Part shown: positions 1 to 12,910 of the stretch, one piece after another
Layout: every line of letters begins with the position of its first letter
Numbering within the stretch: position 1 is the first letter of the stretch
From: Rosa chinensis
Lineage: Eukaryota; Streptophyta; Magnoliopsida; Rosales; Rosaceae
Reading direction: 5' to 3'
Assembly: GCF_002994745.2 (NCBI RefSeq)
Contig: NC_037090.1
Coordinates: forward strand, 3,906,001 to 3,970,000
DNA length: 64,000 bases
Notes under the pieces: generated by a model
Seen by the model: only the letters and a program-made list of their open reading frames with translations
Database searches by the model: none
Told to the model about the DNA's origin: nothing
Program-made: the position numbers and the translations under genes

Positions 1-3000
1 TTAATCCCAGAAATGCATTCCTCTCTTTCAGGCCAATCAGTTCTTCGGCAAACATCCCACCACTGCAGAGGTTCAACTTTCACTCGCAATTCCTCATCCT
101 GTATTTGTACTGAAGAGCCTGGCACTGTTCTTGATGTAGCTTCACCAGGCTCTATCCCAACTCTTGGAAGTAGTTTAAACTGTACCGCATGACCAGAAGG
201 AGTGTAAACCAATAGGTGCTCCAGAGCTGTTACCTTTAAATGAGAAGTTTGCAGATCATGAGCAACAGAATTATGAAATACAGCAGTAACAGCACCAGAT
301 GGAATGGAAGCTTTTCCGGCTGCAGAAGACGCAGCATGACTAACTGTATTGATCCACCCGGAGTTATCTTTTATTCTGCTAACCACAGAAAGGGTAACAG
401 GGGGTGGTGGTGGAGAAAAAAGTTGCTGGTTTGTCAGGAAATAAGGAGTGAACCACCACGGTACAGACGGAACTGGCAAATGACTAGGCCCATCAACATG
501 AGAACTCTGCTTGTGAGTAGTATCACCACCAAAGGGGGAAAAAGTAAAAATATGGCAAGTCCCCCTCGATGAAACAATTGTAACCCATTGACTGTATTGA
601 CTAAAACATATGTCTTGGATTACCTGTATTATATAACAAGAAAAAAGAAAGCCCACATCAATACAAGAGCATCTTACTGAGTAGATACATTTAAAGAAAG
701 AAACGTACAGCTGATGTCATGCCACGATGGAGCTTGTAAAGGTGCACATGAGAGGAATTCAAGTCATAGTTCTGGGTGCCAGATCCAATACGTGATGGCA
801 TTATCCGAAAAATGTTAATATTGTTTCCATGTATCGAGGCAGTAACAAGGAGAGTCCCACTTGGGTCAAAACATAGAGCAGAAATGGGACTAGTATGTGC
901 CCTAAATTGTGAAACGACCGCCCTGGAAACAATGTCTTTTACAACAACCTGCAATAACATACTTTAATAAGTAAAAATGGTTCAACGGCATAATAACAAA
1001 AACATAGAGGCACTGCAAAAATCAACCACACCCTCTGCTTTATATAGTATCAGGCTCTCGTAAACTGTTGGGTAATTGTAAGTACGTTGGAGATCCTTAT
1101 TCTCATGTGGGTAACCTCAACTCAAACAGGTGATGTCAAGAAAAAATCTTCTTTTATTCCATATGCTGTGAAATAATAATGGCTTACAGTGTAAGATTAT
1201 AACAAAATTTTAAGCTACAAAGAAAACTCACCATTCCAGCAATATCTGTTTCTGTTGAATGTGATCCAACCTTCCCAACTTTCCAGATAGAATTTGATGA
1301 CACTGGAGAGCTGGAACCATCTGGTTGATAGTACTTGGACAAAGTTTTGTAGCCCATGTCTCCCAGATTTAGCAACCCAGCAGCTAACTGCTTACTAGAT
1401 TCCATGGCATACCGAGCCACCAGATTTCCATTACTTGGTGAAGTTGATGGACTGACACCTGGAGGTGTAAGACTTTGCGGGCTTAGTCGGCAAGTGTTTG
1501 ACAGTAAAGGGTTGTTGGAGGCATAAGCCAACCACCTGGGACCAACAGCCATGGGACCATATCCAATATTAACCCCAACCAGTCCTTGGACTCCCAACTG
1601 GGGGACAGGATAAGTAAGAACACTGAACTTGTTCTCTAGAGTGACAGCATCAAAGCAGTATATCTGCCAGCAATATTAAAAACAAACTTAAGCCAGGTTT
1701 GGACATTTCATTATCTATATAGCCCTACAAAAATTACATAATATTTATATTTTAATGATATATTTTCCCTGGTTAATGTCCTAAACCATCAAAGATTCTT
1801 CTTCTTTGATAAAAAAAACGGTGAACAACACAAGCATACCCACTAATTGAAAACAACATAAAAGAAACAAGAAAAGTAAAGCAATAAATTTCTGAATTTA
1901 TGTAAACTATATTTTATAAATACTTGGAATAAGCTAGTGCTTACTTGAGAGGCAAGACCAACAGCCACTATCTGAGGACTGCATCTAACCATATACACAG
2001 TCGAGCGGAATCTCAGAACATGAACATAACTGTGAGACCTTAGTGAATAAAACCGAACAACTCTAGGAGACATAGCAGAGTTGCTTGTTTGAGGCTCAGT
2101 ATAACCATTTACCAAACCATCTCTTCCATTTTGTGTCATACCAGAGTTCTTTGATTCTTCACATGCAACAACCATGAGTAATGGATGCGAAGATCTGAAT
2201 CCTTCAGGACCTTGAGAGATTCTAGGTAGGGGCTGAATCTGTAAAAATGTGACTGGATCATCCCGTTTTGATACAAGCTCACTGACATCAGAGGCATCTT
2301 CAACATCAAGGACTTGAAAGCCATTGACATAACCGAGTAGCAGAACATGTTTGAAGGAAGATGGACCAAGATCTAGTCTGTCAAAGCATGCCCACAACAC
2401 CTGTCTTCCAGAAAAAATAACCATGTCACTACATCAAATGTAATAACAGATAAAGTGTATACAAGAAGCAAAAACGGAAACCATCAACAGAAAATGCAAG
2501 AGATAGTTTTACTTATGTTATGCACGGATCAAAAGAAAACAAATCAATTGGGTAAAGGAAATGCTGAAAAGGTATATTGTGCTTCTTACATTTTTGAACC
2601 AGAACAGGAAACTCTTCTACTTAAATCTCTGTCTCACCATTTCCCAACTACCTAGAGCTCACATTTTATTACACACCTGGTGTTTAAACACACTCACATA
2701 AAACTACTTGACACCCAGAAAATGTACAGCTCCAAAATTATACATCTAATATTATCCAGATTCACTTAAATTACATGCTATGCCTAAATGGTAATGGACA
2801 TTTATTGGAAGAATCATCCATGGCAGAACACCAAAAAACTCATAGACAAGGGCACTGATAAGTGCATGATATCCAACCATCAGTAACAGACTAACAGATT
2901 ATTAACTTGATCACCATATGTAAACACTATTGAGTGCATCAACAAGTATGATTTTCTCATTCAATATTCTCCAACTTCACATTAATCATTGCACTCCTTG

Positions 3001-3864
3001 TTCTATAATCAGTTAGGTTTCAACTTCTATGTTTGTTAAGCAATGAGACTTCATTTATTTCCATCCTTCCACACATCAAACCACTCTAAAACATCAGTTT
3101 CCAGTGCCCACGATAGGAACAAAGAAAAGAGGCAGAGCACCATTATAAACAAGCCTGGTTGAGCCATAAGTTCCCCTCATCAAGACATAACCCAACAAAA
3201 CCAAAACAAAATTCACACGAAGCAACAACAATTAAATCCTCCATTCGCCGCCCTATTTTTCGCACCAGACAAATACATATAAACTAAAGAACATCAATAT
3301 AACCAGCAAAATGCGAAACGAAATTCACAATTCCATCACATTTCATCATTTCTTCTACAATTTTCTCAGTAAACTAACCAAACAAGCACCAAGCTCTAAC
3401 TCTTTTTCCACTCTCTGTTCCTCATAATCTTTAATTCTCTCCCTCTTCCTCGAATTTGACTCAACAAACCAAGCACGGCTAAAGCACAAAGAACTCAGCA
3501 AGATTCCATTTCTAACACCTTACTGCTCTCAATTTCAAATTCAAACTAAACCTAGCACAATTCTCCACAATCAATTCCAGAGCCCACTGAACTTCAACTC
3601 CAAAACTCCAGCAACAAATTAAGAACGACGCAAGAATCAAAACAAGAAAACCGGAAAAAATCGAACCTGGTCTCGGGACTCGTGCGGGTCAGCGGAGATG
3701 GAAGCGGCGACGGAGGCGCTGGCCGACCGGACGCCGGAGGAGGCGGTCTTAATGCAAGAGGAAATGAATTTCAGAGAATTAGGAAGGAAGCCATTATTGC
3801 TGTGATGATGATGATGATTAGTCTGAACTTTCGTGTTGTTGCCGTTGTAAAGGTTCTTCTTCAT
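1..3864 (-). CDS. ATG18h: ATG18h/ATG18g-like autophagy protein (BCAS3-type WD40), 5' part
   Basis: Five exons are readable on the minus strand: 3667-3864, 1945-2400, 1232-1663, 709-948 and 1-623, the last running off the window. All joints are phase 0 with GT-AG signals, giving about 649 residues so far, so the C-terminal part is missing. The N-terminus (HHHHH tract, then NGFLPNSLKFISSCIKTASS and a Ser/Ala-rich stretch), the blades HVLLLGYVNGFQVLD and RDDPVTFLQIQPLP, and the BCAS3-region motif VIQDICFSQYSQWVTIVSSR match what I remember of Arabidopsis ATG18h/ATG18g. Family knowledge: these beta-propellers bind phosphoinositides and act in autophagosome formation; the long BCAS3 extension marks the f/g/h branch. 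The canonical PROPPIN FRRG site reads FRAH here (VSQFRAHTSPIS), so the classic lipid-binding arginine pair is not intact. The start is the first Met of exon 1 and precedes the conserved NGFLPNS. Choice between h and g is by resemblance only. Confidence 0.88.
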
Positions 3865-4190
3865 AATATACTCCGCCGGAGAATAACTTCTCGGAGAATG
3901 TCACCGCCGACCGCCGCCGCGGAGGAGTCACCGGAGAGGGAAGTAAGAGCTAGAGCAGTGGTGGACCCCACCGCCGACGGGGAGTCGCCGACTTGCGACG
4001 ATCGGAAATCGCATAAAACGGTGTCGTGCTGGTCAAGACGGTGGAGGAGGAGGGTGGTTGGGTTTGTTTTTTTTTCTTCTTTTCCGTTTTGGTTTTGACC
4101 TTCAACACGGAGACGGTTCCTTTCGGTTTTTGTAATCGAAAATATGTCTCTCTCTCTCTCTTCTGGAACTCTCTCCCTCTCTGTGCTTGG
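3865..4190 (-). promoter_or_regulatory. 5' leader/promoter-proximal region of the ATG18h-like gene
   Basis: GC-rich tract directly upstream of the ATG18h-like start codon, with a CT/GA microsatellite at about 4146-4161. GA-rich sequence on the transcribed strand is common in plant 5' untranslated leaders. A long plus-strand open frame over this tract and exon 1 is an antisense shadow. No TATA box was assigned. Confidence 0.4.
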
Positions 4191-4891
4191 TGTTAATTGT
4201 ACTGTAAGCTAGTTTTGGGGAAATGACGGAAATGGCCCGGTACGTCTGGATAATCTCATTGCGAGACCCCGAGGGACGAGGGAGAGGTTATTGAAGACGA
4301 AAATGACCGCCCCCACTAATTGGCTTATGCGATGATTATGATTAGTAGTAATAATTGTCGATTAATTTTTGTTCATGCCCAAAAGGCCAAAATAAATCTA
4401 GGGTAATTTCCTAGCATAAATTGATAAGGAAATGATATACATAATATTTTAATCCGTCATAATGGTTCTTTTGTCCCTGAGTTTTGATTCCATTTTAGTT
4501 GTGGTTTTCATTCGTATTCATCCACGTGTATGGTTGTTTTAGCTTTTAGAGGTAACGCAGCTGGACTAAAAAGTTTACGTTATTTTAGCATTAAAAGGTA
4601 ACGCATCTGGACGGAAAGACGACTAAGTAATGTATTTGCAGTTATTAAGTAATATATTGACAGTCTTTTAACAATATGAAACTTAGCAGAAACCCGTGAA
4701 ATACGTATGTGAGGATAAGAATTCTAAAAATAGAGTCATTTTCAAAAGATGTCTAGACTTCAGAGACTTCTTTCCGTTACTTTTATTCTTTTGAGATCAA
4801 CTTTCTTTGATTATTTTGACCAATATGGTTTCTACAGTTTTTTGCCAGTATGGAGAGCAAATACTTCTCTTTTTTACCATGTATTATAGAT

Positions 4892-4937
<46 letters not shown>

Positions 4938-5282
4938 TCACATGCATATCTTCAAACACTTTTCCTTTTCTAAATAGGCTACTCAATTTTGTTTTCGTTT
5001 TTGAGTCTCCAATCCTAATGTATGACTAAGATACGAATTAATCTAAGCTTAGAAGAGTTGTATAGTTTTACACGACCTTCGGATTAATTAAGATGAGGTT
5101 TAATCCAAGTTCTTCCGCATCGTCCCATAATGCAAGAGTAGCCGGACGGGGCTAAAGTGGTCATTTTGACTACGAAATGATGGAGGTGAATCAGGTAACC
5201 ACGGGGTCCCACGCTAATTAATGAAAAGTACGGGGGAGTCAAACGATATTAGTCTAAGTAGCGGGGATGGATTTGATATTAA
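4190..5282. other. Intergenic, no gene seen
   Basis: AT-rich spacer between the ATG18h-like gene and the MITE. Apart from the (TA)n run at about 4902-4936 I see no coding frame, repeat pair or RNA gene here. Confidence 0.5.
4902..4936. repeat. (TA)n microsatellite
   Basis: An uninterrupted run of about 17 TA units, seen directly. It creates an Ile-Tyr repeat frame on the minus strand that is not a gene. Likely length-polymorphic. Confidence 0.95.
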
Positions 5283-5576
5283 GAGCAACTCCAACAGCTT
5301 CTCCATATTTTGATTTTTCTCTACTTTAGGGAAAAATTAGTCTCTTTTGCTCCAACAGATTCCCTATAATTATCTCTATTTTAGAGAAAGTGAGGAAAGA
5401 GAAAACCAAATTCCCTATATTTACAGCAATCTCTAAAATTTAAGGAAGAATATGGAGATTTTAGAGATTGCTGTAAAATAGAGAATCTGTTGGAGTTGGA
5501 GAAGAAAAATATGCTAAAGCTTTGACTTTTGCTTCCTTATTATACAGAAATTATAGGGAAGTTGTTGGAGTTGCTC
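5283..5576. mobile_element. Tourist-like MITE (PIF/Harbinger type)
   Basis: 294-bp non-coding foldback element. The left end GAGCAACTCCAACAG is mirrored by the right end GTTGTTGGAGTTGCTC, and much of the interior is also self-complementary (for example the segments around 5420-5440 and 5465-5480). A TAA trinucleotide lies on both sides (5280-5282 and 5577-5579), the target-site duplication expected for PIF/Harbinger-type elements. It carries no transposase. Confidence 0.85.
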
Positions 5577-6763
5577 TAACAGCTTAACGTAAGGAATAAA
5601 AAAAAAAAGAGAAATGCAAATTCAAAAATAGTGGGAACATTGGTTACTCTACGACAAGCAACAAGAATATCTCAAGCTAGATGCAGAACAACAACACGTT
5701 TGTTTGTTTTTTTTTTTTCCTTCTTTTCTGTTTTTTAGATGATATATATTGTAATTTGTTGTCATAGTGTCATCACTTAACTGAGTTTGAAAAAAATGAA
5801 CATCAGATTGACTTTTTTTTTTTTTTTTCCAGATTATTGGCCGAATAAGCGTTGGGAAATGATACACTCGTCCATTCCATACTGCAGTTTCATAATATGA
5901 ACCGTTGGTTTCTTATATCACTATTCAAAGATGTTGTCCATGAAAAATCAAACCCATCAGAGATCATTCACTTATTCAATTATATCATACAAATAAATGG
6001 TGTTAATAAAAGTTAAGAATCTAACGACCAACTGGTCATTTGTTTGATGAAATTATAGTAACAAAGTATCTCCCAATCGGTTGATTTTTTTGTTATGATG
6101 GTCTTTACAAGGTGATTTACATAATAAACTGTCCAGATTATGAAATTATGATCATGATGACAAAAATTTGGACGAGCTCTTCCAAAATGAAAGTATTTTC
6201 CAACAAATGGTACTCATATGGGCCTATGGCATTTTGAGCATTACCAACATGTTTAGGACAAGCCCAATATTACACAAGAGTTGAAGAACATAATCCATAA
6301 CCGATCTCTTCCAAACAGTGACATTACAGCAAGTATGAGCTATGTACCAAGCAATGGTGGAAGAACACAAGCTAGCAATTGGGTGTGTACAACGGAAATA
6401 TAAAAACAGAGTCAACTTACATTACATGCGATTCGAAACAACCATCCTGGCTCTTGGATATCCATGGTGCTTGAAATGAAGTTTTCACGGTCATCAGCAA
6501 ACACACTGAAATCATGTTGCTTATCAACATCTCTCACATTGCTTAAGCACTGAAATCGTGTTGCTTATCGACATCTCTCACATTGCTTAAGTTACAACAC
6601 CACCATAAAGTCACGGTTTCCAGTAATAAGAGAGCTTGCAAACACCATGGAAAACCAAGTAAACCGACTTAGATCACCATGGAATATGCAAGCACACCAG
6701 AAAGCTGAACAATGAGAACTGACAACAATCACCAAGCTTTGGGAAAATTCCATCAATCTATTT
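5577..6763. other. Intergenic and 3' flank of the RLCK gene
   Basis: No convincing coding frame. It holds A/T homopolymers near 5598 and 5815 and a 44-bp tandem duplication at 6507-6593. The part nearest 6764 probably includes the 3' untranslated region of the minus-strand kinase gene. Confidence 0.45.
6507..6593. repeat. 44-bp tandem duplication
   Basis: Two adjacent copies starting at 6507 and 6551, both reading TGAAATC, then TGTTGCTTATC, then ACATCTCTCACATTGCTTAAG, with a few substitutions. Non-coding, in the 3' flank of the RLCK gene. Confidence 0.9.
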
Positions 6764-9700
6764 TCAAATGTCAAAAGCAATCTGCTTGTGTCGGCGGAGA
6801 TCCCTCAGATACTTTGTTGAGTTATATTCTTGTGCATCCATCAGTTCTTCCGAGTATGTTCTCAGCAGGGACCTCCTTTTCGTTTCTTTTGCACACTTGG
6901 AGACATACTCGTCACCTCTTAGCAGTACCACAACCTGCGCCCAATGAAAGAATGTAAATCAATCAGCCATTTGATACCATGCATTGTTTTAAGCATGTCC
7001 AGGGGAGTGAAGGCAGAATATGAGGCTGAACATCACGAAAATGGTGAAAGGGGCGATAGCCTGTGTCCCCTAGGAATAATCCAGAAAACAGAAACAGCCT
7101 AAGATTTTAAGATACCCAAAAGACCTACAATTTTACATTTGCTTGACTCATTTAACTAGAAAAAGGATATATTTTGCATTTAACAGAAGAAAACAGATTA
7201 CAAACTTGCATTAGGCTTCAAGTGTAGGAAGAGACAGATGGGAGATGAAGAAATGAATTATTCTAATTGTGAACTAAAATGCAGAATGAAAACGAACTCC
7301 AACTGTAGAGGAGATATGCATAATGCATCTGTACTTGCCTGACTCATGCGAGGACGTAGAATAGAAGACTGCTCTATGCATAAAGATGCAGTCAAAATCA
7401 TATGATCCATCTCTGTGCTGTCATAGTTGTCACCAATAGAAGGATCAACAAGCTCCTTGACGTCATTTTTATTAAGCAAGGGCTTTGCCTACAACAATGA
7501 AAAACAGGCAGCTCAGAATGTGTGCATACATTGACAACACGGGATGGTAGGATCAAATTATGCAGAACTTACCCAAATTACAAGGCTTTGCTGAAGATTA
7601 TCCAAAGCTGGACGCCCAGTTATAAGCTCCAAGAGTAGGACTCCAAAAGAATAAACATCAGTCTTTTCATCTACAATCCCATGCATGAAATATTCAGGAG
7701 CAAAATACCTGCCATTGAAGGTTACGTGATTGAGAAAATGAACTATTGTGTTAACTGTAAAACAAAGCTGTTTTCTTACTGACCCAAATGTGCCCTCAAA
7801 CTTAGAGACGTTGTGATGAGTCCATTGTTTCGGTAGCCACTTTGCAAGCCCAAAGTCACATATCTGGAATAAAATAAGGTATGCCAGTCAGTGATTCATA
7901 TTCAAATAAAAGGGAAGTTAGGGGAGTAAAAGATGAATATACAGAGTTCTATAGCATATCATATTTGGAACTAAGGCAAACCAATGGAAAAAGAGAAGTA
8001 AAATAAGTTTATTCAAGGCATCGTAAACAGTCCTTGAAAACTGAATAAAAATAATAAGTACCAACGTCACTTGAGCCTCAATCATTATAGTATATGACAT
8101 TGGTTGAAATTGTCTTCAGCTTCAATTTTTCAAGTTTTATCACTGTGAGGACACACTTGAAAGTATATCCTTGAGTTTAAATCCTTGTTTTATCTAAGGA
8201 CAAACTATTGAGGCTTTTAAAAGAAAGTGATCTGACTGAAAGTTTCCTATGTTCTGTGAAGTTTTTGTATGCTAAGGATCCTTAAAACTTTATTCTTGTT
8301 TAAAAGTATTAGAGTTGATTCTGACATGATAACGACCGCATATACCTAGAGCCAAATGAATACTAATGATACTAATGTTAAAATTGTTTTAGATATCAAC
8401 TGCACATTCATAGTTATAACTTAACAAAGATTGCGTATTTGCACAGAACGGACAGAGATACAGAGAGCCAATGTATCAGTTTATCAGTCAAAGTATTGCA
8501 AAGGTTAGGCAGCAATATATAGCCAATTTTCTTAGCAATTTGTGAATTTACAACATCAACCAGGAAATACAAAATAAAAAGGCAGTACTTCAAGTTTCAA
8601 TGTCTGATTGAATTGGCATTAGAGTTGCAAATACCTGAGGCACAAAATCCTCTGTAAGTAGAATATTATCAGCCTTGATATCTCTATGGATGATTCGCCT
8701 CTGACAACTATCATGAAGATACAGCAGACCATCTGCTGCCCCTAATGCAATTTTATACCTTTTACTCCAATCAAGAATATAATTCTTTGGACCTGGAGTA
8801 TAAAAATTACATAAGAAACTCATAAATCAATAGGCGGTATAAATCAACAACAGGAGCATATAGTTTATGAGCATACCATGCAGGAGAGAACCTAAACTCC
8901 CAAGTGGAGATAATTGAAAAACAAGGTGCATTCCTTTTTCAACGCAACAGCCAATTAGCTTAGCAGTATTAGGATGATCTACATGAGCTATAATGCCAAG
9001 TTCAGATAGAAAGCCTGCAGTTTTCTCATCGGATGTTCCATTAGTCAGCCGCTTTACTGCAACTAGTTGCCCATCCTTTAAAGTCCCCCTATATACTTCG
9101 GAATAGCCACCCTTTCCAATTATATTTTCTGCAAACAATGTCATAATTTAGAAGAAATAACATTTAATCTTAGAAGCATCCATATAGAATAGAAATCAAG
9201 TGGACAATATCAATATTGCATCCCAATAGTGTATGTTCTACTATGAAACTGATCAAATGAGCGTACCCACTGTGTAATAGCTCTAAATATATGAAGGGAA
9301 GTTACGTACCATTGTTGAAATTATTGGTGGCGGTTTGGAGTGCAGAGAAGGAGAAACTCTTTAATGGAGACTTGAAGTTGTAGATATTAGTCAGTACTGA
9401 ATTGTCTTTTGTACTGTTGCTCCTTCTTTTTATTGACATCTTGGATACACCAAGAGGGAAGAAGTGCTGCTTGATTGATCTTTTACTCCACAGCTTAAAA
9501 AATCTACACCAGTGAGATTGAGGCTTTGAATCTGGACAAGAAGCTTCTGCTTCTGGTTTGCTGTTTTCAGAAACGCTAGTTTCAGATTCAAAGCTTTCCA
9601 CGCAAGCTTCCAAAACTCCTCTAGGAGATTGGCCATCATGTTTCTCCTTTTCTATATCCCTATATCTCAAATCTACAAAGAGGAACACAATCATTATAAC

Positions 9701-10485
9701 CCCTTGATACAAAAAACACAAACACACATAGGAAGAAGGAAGCTAAGCTACCTTGGGCCGAAACAGAATGGCGTAGACCACCTCTTCTTTTAGGTATTAC
9801 CACAGAAACCTCATTAGGATCATTCACTTCTATTCTTTCAAGGTTCTTACCAGGCCCCCTGAATAGAAATTATCCAAAATGTGTTGTCATTGGTTAACAA
9901 ACTACAATCACCACAATAAAATGCACAAAGTGAAATTTCTGGTTCTGCAATAGAAACCATCTAGAGACCCCACGAGGGAATATATTCATAATCCACACTC
10001 AAAATATATCTAGCATCCATTAAAAAATAGACCATGAAACTAAATCTTGGTGAAAACTTCCCAAAGGAACCCGAAAGAGAAAGGCTTTAGATAATCACCA
10101 CAACACTCAAATTAATATGGAACTTATGAGACATATCATCTTAAAAACAGAACAGGAAACACAGAAGAATGGCAAAAGGTTTACTACTAGCTACAGCAAA
10201 CTTCACAAAAGGCCCAAAAGGGAAAGGCTTTAGATCATTACCAAAGTACTCAAACTTTTCTAGGACATGACTAAATTCACAAATCCACATTGGGACAAAA
10301 CTCAGATTCAGCAAACTATGCACACTTTGCTATCAAAAGACCAGAGGCTCAAGCTCAATCCAGAACCTTACAAAACTAAACAAAATCTCAAATTGAAATA
10401 ACAAGACATACCCAAATGAGAGAACATGAAGAAGAAAACTGGCATACCATGGACAATAAGGTCCCTGCACTTCTCCATTTGCCAT
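6764..10485 (-). CDS. Receptor-like cytoplasmic kinase, RLCK-VI (RBK1/RBK2-like)
   Basis: Nine exons on the minus strand: 10448-10485, 9752-9858, 9310-9672, 8877-9128, 8635-8792, 7784-7863, 7573-7708, 7339-7488 and 6764-6934. They total 1455 nt and encode 484 residues with a clean stop; every phase joins. The start (MANGEVQG) is the first ATG after an in-frame TGA, and its phase-2 end makes a Trp codon with exon 2. A Ser/Lys-rich N-terminal part with SPRGVLEAC precedes the kinase domain. Visible motifs: GKGGYSEV loop (~174), VAVKRL lysine (~195), HRDIKADN (~289), ICDFGLAKW (~309) and [15 protein letters not shown]. Family knowledge: RLCK-VI kinases lack an ectodomain, and several bind ROP GTPases. 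No signal peptide or membrane segment is visible, so a cytosolic or membrane-peripheral kinase is inferred. Intron 8 is GC-AG. The first exon is the least certain. Confidence 0.88.
7337..7338 (-). other. Non-canonical GC splice donor (GC-AG intron)
   Basis: After the codons for MSQ the minus strand reads CAG then GCAAGT, and the next exon begins at 6934 after GCGCAG. Using this GC donor keeps the kinase frame through [13 protein letters not shown], the conserved end of the domain. No GT donor nearby does so. The context fits known plant GC-AG introns. Confidence 0.8.
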
Positions 10486-12910
10486 CAACAAAGAGCCACT
10501 TAACAACCCCAGACCAGCTTTCAAATACAAAGTGATTCAAACAAGGCCCTGTTAATTGTTTCCAACTATTCCGAGCTGCAAAATCTCATTGTTATGATCC
10601 ACGGAAGATAGATAGAGAAGAAGGGAATCTGTGGAACGCTAAAAACAGTAAAGCGGGTTCTCATTTATTTCGTTGTTTGCGTTTGTTGGTGAACACTCTA
10701 CAGAGAAGAGAGTGATGTACGGCTTCTTCTCAACATGGGTCCGATAGAGTCGCTGTTAGGGTCTCACTGGGTTACTGACAAGTGTTGAAAGCTCCACAGC
10801 GACTTGTGCTCTCGAACCTTAAAACCAAGTGAGAGAAAGTTTCAGAGGGAAAGTAGAGGGACGTTGGTCGTAGTTGAATCAAATTTAAGTTCCCCTAGAA
10901 AAAGGGTGTTTTAAGCAAATTTGGTCTGTTTGTATCTCTCACTTATTGGACTCTTGAGATGTCAAATCCTTTCAGTTTTGACCCTCTTTGGTAGTAAAAT
11001 TAGTTTTCATATGCTAATTTCATTTTGATTAATGTATTTAACCATATATTCCCAAAAAAGATAAATTCTTTGACATTATTTAATCTGAGTAATAAAAGTG
11101 TATTTGCGTAATTCCAAATGTCAGAAAAGTCATTGGTGTTTAGAATCATTCATCATTAAAATAATAAGTGATAATTAAGTTCGATAAAGATTAATTTGGA
11201 ATTAAATCACAAATTAAAAGCAATAATATAAGAGGTAGTATGTGGGGCTTTTAACAAAAGATGAAGGAGAGGTTATGATTTCTTCAACTTCATTAGTTCA
11301 TTCTATTGATTATTGCTTTGTGCAGTCTTTATATTATATTCTTTATAATCTCGCATTTTTTTTGTTTTAAATTTAGGATTAATAAAAAGTTGGAGTTTTA
11401 CTCTACTGTCATTCATGCTTTGTATAGTCTCTATATCATATCCTCTAATGAAACATGATACTCTTTTTTATCTCACCTTTTCTTGTTTTTGATTTACATT
11501 TGATTTGATGACAATCTTTTGTCGATCTCTATAATTTACATCTCTCAACAACTGTAAATGATATTTATAAAAGTAGTCTACATGAGAGGGAATGCTTGGG
11601 TGAAGAACGAATAACTCGAAATCATATTACTCTAAGCTTACTATAATTGGAAAACGACTTCTATATTTAGAAATAAGCAGTTTATACTCTAACGATTTTT
11701 TTTAAATTTAATAATTTTTTATTGTTCTTTCAATGAAAGAAACAAGATTCATTGAGCATCAATAAAGCTAATTATTATCGAACAGTGGATGCTCTTTTAA
11801 TCGTCAGTTTTCCGCTTTATATTATTTATTATCAAGACTAATTAAATTTTTTAAATTATCGTTCTCATCAAAAATCATTGACGCTTTATTTTTGGAGATT
11901 TGTCTCCTGCTTCTTTATTTATTTATAGATTTACTCTATTGAGACAATTATGCGGTTTTTCTCTTGCGCTTTTACTTTATATATGCCTAAACTCAACTGA
12001 AAGCTAAACTATTTAGTCCCACTATGCAAAAACTTACGACTAAGAGGAACATAGAGTAAATAGAGAAGACCATAAGGGTGCGGTGCGCAAACTCATGCAT
12101 TTCAAAAACAACAAGGACACCATCCCCAATGTTAGAGACCGAGAGAGAGACTTTGGACACAAATAGCTTACGGAAAAAGAATGCTGTTTTGTCCCATTGC
12201 AACCCAAGTCGGCAATCACCACCCACCAAACCCTAACATAAAACCCATTTAAAAGATGGCCCTGCAATTAGACTTTGTATAATAGAACAGTTCGTGACCT
12301 ACACGAAATTCTAATAAGTATTGCCGACGATGTGCCTTGTCTTGCAATCTTGAGCTGAATGGAAGATTACTGGCCAAAAGAAAAGCTTACTATATTCCTT
12401 TAGGTGACAAGTTCACACAAAGCCAGAAGACGTTTTGCTTTGGCATATACTTCGATTCCCATCTGTCTTGATTCTTGAATGTTAAAAGTGTGCACGCCGA
12501 CACTCCTACAGGGCTACAACACTAGTGTTATTGTTCGAAACGGTGGATCGTTCAACTTAACGTAATAGATTTTTAATAGTCAGTGTAATATTACATTAAT
12601 AGAGCTTATTTTATCGTTGTTATTATATATGACATATCTCTCTTTAATATGATCATTTTATTAAAGAAATTGTCATTTCTCCTCTAAAAACGAAAGGAAG
12701 AGAGAGGTCGAAGAAAATATTTAATGATAATGATGAAGAGACTAGACTATACGTTAGGTGGTATGGAGGAGTGAAATCAGATTCAGAGAGGGTCCATGGT
12801 ATGCCGGGTGCTGTGCTAACGTGGTATGAGCTGTGGTGAGTGATTAGTCATGGCTCACTATTATGAATGACAATATATGATTTTGGTAGAGTGGTCATCG
12901 GATGCGGACA
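10486..12910. other. RLCK upstream region, then gene-free AT-rich DNA
   Basis: 10486-~10870 should hold the promoter and 5' leader of the minus-strand kinase; short upstream ATG frames occur there. From 10870 to 12910 the sequence is AT-rich with no frame resembling a known protein and no repeat pair I could define. Confidence 0.45.

Noticed and set aside
3682..4098. 138-codon plus-strand frame opposite ATG18h exon 1
   Set aside because: Antisense shadow of a GC-rich exon and leader; low-complexity composition and no family resemblance.
4783..4986. Minus-strand frame with Ile-Tyr repeats
   Set aside because: Pure product of the (TA)n microsatellite.
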